Source of the DNA: Nonomuraea montanisoli
GTDB lineage: Bacteria > Actinomycetota > Actinomycetes > Streptosporangiales > Streptosporangiaceae
Direction of reading: 5' to 3'
Length of the DNA stretch: 64,000 nt
NCBI RefSeq assembly: GCF_013363975.1
Contig: NZ_JABWGN010000002.1
Span: forward strand, 496,001 to 560,000
Position numbers and translations under genes: made by a program
Part shown: positions 59,256-64,000 of the stretch, piece after piece
How positions within the stretch are numbered: the stretch's first letter is position 1
Layout of the letters: each line of letters starts with the position of its first letter
The notes under the pieces: generated by a model
Databases searched by the model: none
Told to the model about the DNA's origin: nothing
The model's input: the letters and a program-made list of their open reading frames with translations, nothing else

Positions 59256-60143
59256 TCACGCCGGGCTCCTGGTGGCGAAGGCCGCGCGGGCCTGGGCCGG
59301 GTCGATCACCGCCAGCAGCTCGGCCAGCGCCGGGCGGGCCCCGCGCGGTACGAGCCGCCCCGGAACGGCGGCGGCGGCGCTCGCCAGCAGGCGGGCGATG
59401 GCCGTGTCGGCGAACGTCAGCTCCGCCAGGTCCACGACGAGGGGCGCGGCCCCGTCGGGCAGCAACCGGGCGTCGGCCACGAGGTCGTGCAGCACGCTCG
59501 CCAGAGCCTCGCTGTTGCTGCGGTCGGCGGCCCCGGCCAGCTTCAGGCCCTCGGGGTCCCGGCGGACGCGCAGCATCGGCGCCCACTCCTCGTGGGCGCC
59601 CGCCCCGGCCCGCGCCGTGGCCGGGTGGGCCGCGCTGATGCGGTCCAGCTCGGCACTGGTGAACAGCCGCCGGTCGTAGCAGCACAGCGCCATCACGTAG
59701 CCGCCGGCGAAGATCCGGTTGGCCTGCGCCTCGTACCGGGCCAGCCGCTCGACGCCGGGCGTGGCGCGGACCGTCCACCCCATGTCGGCGGCGACCCGCA
59801 GCGCGCTGTAGCCCTGCCCGCGCGCCCGCGCGATCGCCGCCCGCCAGCCGTCAAGGGCCCGCTCCGCCTCGAACGCGCCGCCCGCGAGGTAGGACTTCTC
59901 GGCGGTCGTCACCTGGAGCTGGCCGGTGCGCTCGGGCTCGCGCACGTCCACGCCGTACGCCTGCGCCGCGGCCAGGAACGCGTCGGGCAGGAACGTGTCG
60001 GTGAGGTACAGGACCTGCTCGCCCCGCTCGAGACCCCCGCGCAGGAAACGGACCAGGGCCGACAGATGCCGCTCGTGGTCGTCGAACGTCCAGCAGACGT
60101 GATCTCCGGGGAGGAGGTGGTCGACCGTTGTGGGATGTGCCAT
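59256..60143 (-). CDS. MEDS sensor domain protein with C-terminal STAS domain
   Basis: The 295-residue protein opens with a MEDS domain: LLPGDHVCWTFDDHERHLSA, FLRGGLERGEQVLYLTDTFL, LRVAADMGWTVRATPGVERL, YEAQANRIFAGGYVMALCCY, DRRLFTSAELDRI, with the usual Cys and His. About 90 residues at the C-terminus form a STAS (anti-sigma antagonist-like) domain: APLVVDLAELTFADTAIARL, LLASAAAAVPGRLVPRGARP. The expected phosphorylatable Ser is replaced (TFADTAIA has Thr or Ala at that place). It likely takes part in a partner-switching sigma network. The anti-sigma ATPase gene after it is truncated. Confidence 0.83.
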   Translation of the reverse strand: MAHPTTVDHLLPGDHVCWTFDDHERHLSALVRFLRGGLERGEQVLYLTDTFLPDAFLAAAQAYGVDVREPERTGQLQVTTAEKSYLAGGAFEAERALDGWRAAIARARGQGYSALRVAADMGWTVRATPGVERLARYEAQANRIFAGGYVMALCCYDRRLFTSAELDRISAAHPATARAGAGAHEEWAPMLRVRRDPEGLKLAGAADRSNSEALASVLHDLVADARLLPDGAAPLVVDLAELTFADTAIARLLASAAAAVPGRLVPRGARPALAELLAVIDPAQARAAFATRSPA

Positions 60144-60330
60144 GACCGCGTCTCGCCTTCGGGGGTGCGGCAGGACGGTCAGGCGTCGAGATGAGCCTGG
60201 CGGCCGCAGCGGGTTCCTGCCCGCCCACACCCTGACAACTCCTCCCGGCCCTACATCCTCGCGCTTCCCGCGTGTCACGACGACACCGGCGCCGCCCCCG
60301 ACCAGGGCGGCGCCCCGCACGGACCGGCCG

Positions 60331-61200
60331 TCAGGACGGCAGGACGACCTCGGCGTAACGCGCCTTCATGGTGGCCAGCACCTCGTCCGGGTCGGCCGCC
60401 CAGACGTCGGCGTTGAAGATCTCGACCTCGACGTCCCCCGTGTAGCCGGCCTCCAGCACAGCCCGGGTGATCGGCGCGAAGTCGATCACGCCGTCGCCCA
60501 TCATGCCGCGCCCGAGCAGCACGTCGGCCGGCAGCGGGTGCAGGAAGTCGCACACCTGGTAGGAGGCGATCCGCTCACCGGCGCGGGCGATCTGCTCGAA
60601 CAGCCGCGGGTCCCACCACACGTGGAAGGTGTCGACCACCACCCCGACCTGCTCCACCGGGTACGGCAGGCACAGCTCCACGGCCTGCTCCAGGGTGGAC
60701 AGGACGGCCCGGTCCGCGCAGTACACCGGGTGCAGCGGCTCCAGCGCCAGCCGCACGCCCCGCTCGCCCGCGTACGGCGCGAGCTCGGCCAGGCCCTCGG
60801 CCACCCGCTCCCGGGCGCCGGCGACGTCCCGGGACACCGGGCCGGACAGCGGCTCGCCCGGCACCACCCCGGGCAGCCCGCCCACCACCATCACCAGGCA
60901 GGCCGCGCCCAGCTCCGCCGCCTCGTCCACGGCGCGCCGGTTGTCCTCCAGCGCCGCGGCGAAGGCCCGGCGGCCCTCCTCGCCCGGCAGCCCGCCCGCC
61001 GTGAGGAAACCGCCCCGGCACAGCGACGACACCCGCAGCCCGGCCGCCCGCACCAGCTTGGCCGACTCGGCCAGGCCCTGCGCGGCGACCTCCTGCCGCC
61101 ACAGGCCGATGGCCTCCAGGCCGTGCCGCACGCACCCGTCGACGGCCTCGGCCACCGTCCAGCGCCGGGTGGTCCACTGGTTGAGGGAGAGGCTCACCAT
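60331..61200 (-). CDS. Sugar phosphate isomerase/epimerase (TIM barrel)
   Basis: The 289-residue protein starts with SLNQWTTRRWTVAEAVDGCV, RHGLEAIGLWRQEVAAQGLA and has LALEPLHPVYCADRAVLSTL, VVVDTFHVWWDPRLFEQIAR, YQVCDFLHPLPADVLLGRGM and VEVEIFNADVW, the alternating strands and metal ligands (Glu, Asp-His, Asp, Glu) of the xylose-isomerase-like TIM barrel. It is the third gene of an operon with a Gfo/Idh/MocA oxidoreductase and DUF993, and starts 7 bases inside the DUF993 gene. This trio is a recurrent actinobacterial catabolic set, probably for an oxidised sugar or cyclitol; the substrate is unknown. Confidence 0.85.
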   Translation of the reverse strand: MVSLSLNQWTTRRWTVAEAVDGCVRHGLEAIGLWRQEVAAQGLAESAKLVRAAGLRVSSLCRGGFLTAGGLPGEEGRRAFAAALEDNRRAVDEAAELGAACLVMVVGGLPGVVPGEPLSGPVSRDVAGARERVAEGLAELAPYAGERGVRLALEPLHPVYCADRAVLSTLEQAVELCLPYPVEQVGVVVDTFHVWWDPRLFEQIARAGERIASYQVCDFLHPLPADVLLGRGMMGDGVIDFAPITRAVLEAGYTGDVEVEIFNADVWAADPDEVLATMKARYAEVVLPS

Positions 61201-62354
61201 CCGTTCACCGCCAGCAGCGCCTTCATGCGGCGCACGGCCAGCTCCGGATCGGCCAGCAGCCCCGCCTGGTCGGCCAGCCGGAACACCTCCGCCAGGTGGG
61301 TCAGCGAGCGCGCCGACTGGGCGCCGTTGACCATGGCGAACGCGTCCTGGTGGCCGTTCAGCCAGGCCAGGAACACGATGCCGGTCTTGTAGTTGTAGGT
61401 CGGCGCCTCGAAGATCTTGCGCGACAGCAGGACCGTCGGCTCCAGGATCTCGTCGTAGCGGGCCAGCAGCCGGTCGCGGTCCGCGCCGGTCGCGGCCTCG
61501 GCGGCGTCCAGCACCCGCAGCGCCGCGGCGGCGGCCGGCGCGATCGCGTCGAAGATGCCGAGCAGCGCGTGCGAGCCCGACCTGATCAGCGACGGGTAGT
61601 TGAAGTCGTCGCCGGTGTAGAGGCGCACGCCCGCCGGCAGCGCCGCGCGCAGCCCGACCTCGTGCTCCTCGTCCAGCAGCGACACCTTCACCCCGTTCAC
61701 CCTGGCCGGGTGGGCGTGGATCAGCTCCAGGAACGCCTCTGTGGCGGCGGCCACGTCCCGCGAGCCCCAGTAGCCGGCCAGCTGCGGGTCGAACATCTCG
61801 CCGAGCCAGTGCAGGATCACCGGCCGCTCGGCCAGGCCGAGCAGCTCGCCGTACACCTGGTGGTAGTCCTCGGGCCCGGCCGCCGCCCGGGCGAGCTGGC
61901 GCGAGGCCATGACGATCACGCCGGCGCCGGCCGCCTGCACGGTCTCGATCTGCTCGGCGTACGCGGCGGTGATGGCCTTGAGGTCGTCCGCGCCGGGGGC
62001 GTGGTCCGTGCCCGCGCCGCAGGCCACCAGCTCGGCCGGGTCGCCGAACGCGCGCGCCTCCTCGGCGCTGCGCCGGATGAGCTCCTTCGTCGCGGCCCAG
62101 TCGAGGCCCATGTTGCGCTGCGCGGTGTCCATCGCGTCGGCCACGCGCAGGCCGTGCGACCACAGGTGGTGGCGGAAGCGCAGCGTGGCGTCCCAGTCGA
62201 CGGCGGCGGGGGAGCCGGGCGTGTTGTCGCCGAGCGGGTCGGCCACCACGTGCGCCGCCGCGTACACGACGCGGCTCGCGGCCGGGCCGTCCGGCACGGG
62301 CCAGGTGACCGGCTCGCGCAGCTCGTACGCGCCCCCGGGCAGGTCGATCCTCAC
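61194..62354 (-). CDS. DUF993 family protein (dihydrodipicolinate-synthase-like barrel)
   Basis: The 386-residue protein belongs to DUF993, with AAAHVVADPLGDNTPGSPAA, VDWDATLRFRHHLWSHGLRV, MDTAQRNMGLDWAATKELI, VACGAGTDHAPGADDLKAIT, VIVMASRQLARAAAGPEDYH, LGEMFDPQLAGYWGS, NGVKVSLLDEEHEV, YTGDDFNYPSLIRSG and ILEPTVLLSRKIFEAPTYNY. The VKVSLLD lysine is a likely Schiff-base residue as in class I aldolases of the DapA superfamily, hence a lyase or aldolase function is inferred. GTG 62354 overlaps the oxidoreductase stop (GTGA). Confidence 0.85.
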   Translation of the reverse strand: MRIDLPGGAYELREPVTWPVPDGPAASRVVYAAAHVVADPLGDNTPGSPAAVDWDATLRFRHHLWSHGLRVADAMDTAQRNMGLDWAATKELIRRSAEEARAFGDPAELVACGAGTDHAPGADDLKAITAAYAEQIETVQAAGAGVIVMASRQLARAAAGPEDYHQVYGELLGLAERPVILHWLGEMFDPQLAGYWGSRDVAAATEAFLELIHAHPARVNGVKVSLLDEEHEVGLRAALPAGVRLYTGDDFNYPSLIRSGSHALLGIFDAIAPAAAAALRVLDAAEAATGADRDRLLARYDEILEPTVLLSRKIFEAPTYNYKTGIVFLAWLNGHQDAFAMVNGAQSARSLTHLAEVFRLADQAGLLADPELAVRRMKALLAVNGW

Positions 62355-63496
62355 AGCTGCGGCACCTCGATCCGGCGGCCCTCGGCCGACGAGCGCAGGC
62401 CCAGCTCGGCGAGCTGCACGCCGCGGGCGCCGGCGGCGAAGTCGTACGGGAACGGCGCGTCCTCCAGGACGTGCCGGACGAACAGCTCCCACTGGATCTT
62501 GAAGCCGTTGTCGAACTCGGCGTTGTCCGGCACCTCCTGCCAGCCGTCGCGGAAGCGGGCCGTGACGGGCAGGTCCGGGTTCCAGACGGGCTTGGGCGTG
62601 GTCGCGCGGTGCTGGACGCGGCAGTTGCGCAGCCCGGCGACCGCGCTGCCCTCCGTGCCGTCCACCTGGAACTCCACCAGCTCGTCCCGGTTCACGCGCA
62701 CGGTCCAGGAGGAGTTGATCTGCGCGATCACGCCGCCGTCCAGCTCGAACACGCCGTACGCGGCGTCGTCGGCCGTGGCCTGGTAGGGGTGGCCCGTCTC
62801 GTCCACCCGCCGCGGCACGTGCGTCACGGCCTGGGCGTAGACCGAGCGGACCCGGCCGAACAGGTTCTCCATGACGTAGTGCCAGTGCGGGAACATGTCG
62901 AGCACGATGCCGCCGCCGTCCTCGGCCCGGTAGTTCCACGACGGGCGCTGCGCGTCCTGCCAGTCGCCCTCGAACACCCAGTAGCCGAACTCCCCGCGCA
63001 CCGACAGGATCCGGCCGAAGAAGCCGCCCTCGATCAGCCGCTTCAGCTTCAGCAGGCCCGGCAGGAACAGCTTGTCCTGGACCACGCCGTTCTTCACGCC
63101 CCGCGCCGCGGCGGCCTCGGCCAGCGCCACGGCCTCCTCCACCGACTCGGCCGTGGGCTTCTCGGCGTAGATGTGCTTGCCCGCCTCGATCGCCTTCAGC
63201 ACGGCCTTGACCCGGGCCGAGGTGACCTGGGCGTCGAAGTAGACGAGGTTGTCGGGGTCGGCCAGCGCGGCGTCCAGCTCGGTGGTGTGGTCGGGGATGC
63301 CGTGCCGGTCGGCCAGCTCGGCCAGCTTGGCGGCGTTGCGGCCGACGAGGACCGGGCGCAGCTTGACCCGGCTGCCGTCCGAGAGCGTGACGCCGCCCTG
63401 CTCGTTGATGGCCAGGACCGACCGGACCAGGTGCTGGCGGTATCCCATCCGTCCGGTGACGCCGTTCATCACGACGCCGATCGTGCGCACGCTCAT
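62351..63496 (-). CDS. Gfo/Idh/MocA family oxidoreductase
   Basis: The 381-residue enzyme has an N-terminal Rossmann domain (VRTIGVVMNGVTGRMGYRQH, with a VMNGVTGRMG motif instead of the common GxGxxG; then LVGRNAAKLAELADRHGIPD, YFDAQVTSARVKAVLKAIEA) and the family's GKHIYAEKPTAESVEEAVAL catalytic lysine motif near residue 117. The C-terminal domain has GGIVLDMFPHWHYVMENLFG with the conserved Asp and His. It oxidises a polyol or sugar with NAD(P). It is the first gene of the operon with DUF993 and a TIM-barrel isomerase, directly behind a perfect LacI-type operator. Confidence 0.9.
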   Translation of the reverse strand: MSVRTIGVVMNGVTGRMGYRQHLVRSVLAINEQGGVTLSDGSRVKLRPVLVGRNAAKLAELADRHGIPDHTTELDAALADPDNLVYFDAQVTSARVKAVLKAIEAGKHIYAEKPTAESVEEAVALAEAAAARGVKNGVVQDKLFLPGLLKLKRLIEGGFFGRILSVRGEFGYWVFEGDWQDAQRPSWNYRAEDGGGIVLDMFPHWHYVMENLFGRVRSVYAQAVTHVPRRVDETGHPYQATADDAAYGVFELDGGVIAQINSSWTVRVNRDELVEFQVDGTEGSAVAGLRNCRVQHRATTPKPVWNPDLPVTARFRDGWQEVPDNAEFDNGFKIQWELFVRHVLEDAPFPYDFAAGARGVQLAELGLRSSAEGRRIEVPQL

Positions 63497-63509
63497 GGGG
63501 ATCCTTTCG

Positions 63510-63525
63510 GGGAAAGCGCTTTCCC
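63510..63525. promoter_or_regulatory. Perfect LacI-family operator
   Basis: GGGAAAGCGCTTTCCC (63510-63525) is a perfect 16-bp palindrome with the AAGCGCTT core of LacI-family operators, 14 bases before the operon's first start codon, so binding would block transcription or translation. Confidence 0.9.
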
Positions 63526-63576
63526 GAACGGTAAGGCCGAGCCGCCGGAGGCGTCAAGTGCCGTCGGCGGCTGGTG

Positions 63577-64000
63577 CTAGAGCTCGCCCTTGGTCTCCAG
63601 CCGGGCCAGGGAGCGGGCCAGCGGGCGGGCGCTGAGGGAGAGCTGCCACTCGCGGGCGCCGAGCTCGCGCAGCCGCTCGGCCACGCTCTCCTCGGTGATC
63701 TGCTTCGGCGGCTCCCAGGTGAGCCGGCGGACCGCGTCCGGCTGGAGGAGGTTCTCCGTCGGCATGCGGTGCTCGTCGGCCAGCGCGGCGACCACGGCGC
63801 GGGCCGCGGCCAGCCGCTTGGCGGCGGCCGGGTCGCGGTCGGGCCAGCGGTTGGCCGGCGGCGGGCCGTCACCCGGCGTGCTCGGCTGAGGGAGCTGCGC
63901 GTCGGGAAGCGCCCGCGCCCGGCTGACCGCGCTCAGCCACTCGCTCATGTAGCGGCGGGCGCTGCGGCCGGTGAACGGCGCGATCTCCGTCAGCGCCTTC
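63577..64000 (-). CDS. rnd: Ribonuclease D, C-terminal part
   Basis: Only the last 140 residues or so are in the window; the 5' part lies beyond 64000. KALTEIAPFTGRSARRYMSE, WLSAVSRARALPDAQLP, and RDPAAAKRLAAARAVVAALA, DEHRMPTENLLQPDAVRRLT, ITEESVAERLRELGAREWQL match the two HRDC-like helical domains of actinobacterial RNase D, which bind RNA while the absent N-terminal DnaQ-type domain does the 3'-5' cleavage. Near fadAB in several actinomycetes RNase D is a close neighbour (general knowledge); here 23 kb separates them. Confidence 0.85.
   Translation of the reverse strand, partial: KALTEIAPFTGRSARRYMSEWLSAVSRARALPDAQLPQPSTPGDGPPPANRWPDRDPAAAKRLAAARAVVAALADEHRMPTENLLQPDAVRRLTWEPPKQITEESVAERLRELGAREWQLSLSARPLARSLARLETKGEL

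Overview
The window is about 64 kb of very GC-rich DNA with dense, often overlapping genes (ATGA and GTGA junctions), strong third-position GC and many GTG starts. Gene content (DUF1707 protein, PadR, GH15 trehalase family, SapA-like and SSI-like secreted proteins, ROK regulator next to xylFGH, MEDS/STAS signalling) points to a filamentous actinomycete, probably near Streptosporangiales or Streptomyces. No rRNA, tRNA, CRISPR array, complete insertion sequence or phage was seen.

0-5 kb: the end of a leftward carotenoid operon (CruF-type protein, phytoene-desaturase-family enzyme, family 2 glycosyltransferase cut by the window edge), then a lower-GC islet with a lipoprotein and a decayed amino-acid permease, then a secreted guanyl RNase with its barstar inhibitor. 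5.3-13.9 kb: a compact polyketide locus (FAD oxidoreductase, 1947-residue iterative type I PKS with the enediyne-type order KS-AT-ACP-KR-DH-PPTase, hot-dog thioesterase, carboxyl O-methyltransferase) without the rest of the enediyne warhead cassette. 14-19.3 kb: SapA-like protein, Nudix hydrolase, GH15 enzyme, PadR/DUF1707 pair, membrane hydrolase. 19.4-40.3 kb: mostly core genes: a TnpB remnant, acnA with unusual upstream palindromes, a DrrAB-type exporter with TetR regulator, TauE, xylFGH plus a ROK repressor, two paralogous zinc peptidases, dxs, an amino-acid permease, an SSI-like inhibitor and a fadB/fadA operon.

40.5-63.5 kb is more accessory: a repeat-rich membrane protein, LacI regulator, TIM-barrel/phosphodiesterase pair, a rifampicin-phosphotransferase-like enzyme, alpha/beta hydrolase, AraC regulator, a frameshifted pentapeptide-repeat gene, MFS/GNAT facing an XRE-cupin regulator, quinone oxidoreductase, a decayed hydrolase, a class V aminotransferase, TetR, an SDR, a MEDS-STAS protein with a decayed anti-sigma ATPase, and a LacI-operator-controlled catabolic operon (Gfo/Idh/MocA, DUF993, TIM-barrel isomerase). 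The C-terminal part of ribonuclease D closes the window.

Two themes cut across the window. First, short tandem duplications are unusually frequent: in coding DNA the period is always a multiple of three (15, 24, 27, 30, 36 bp), while outside genes it is 12, 13, 21 or 25 bp and often sits exactly at stop codons. Second, several genes are visibly decaying (permease, TnpB, pentapeptide protein, alpha/beta hydrolase, anti-sigma ATPase) while their operators or neighbours remain intact. The best candidate for unexplored chemistry is the enediyne-like PKS locus. All function calls rest on motif reading; no database search was run.
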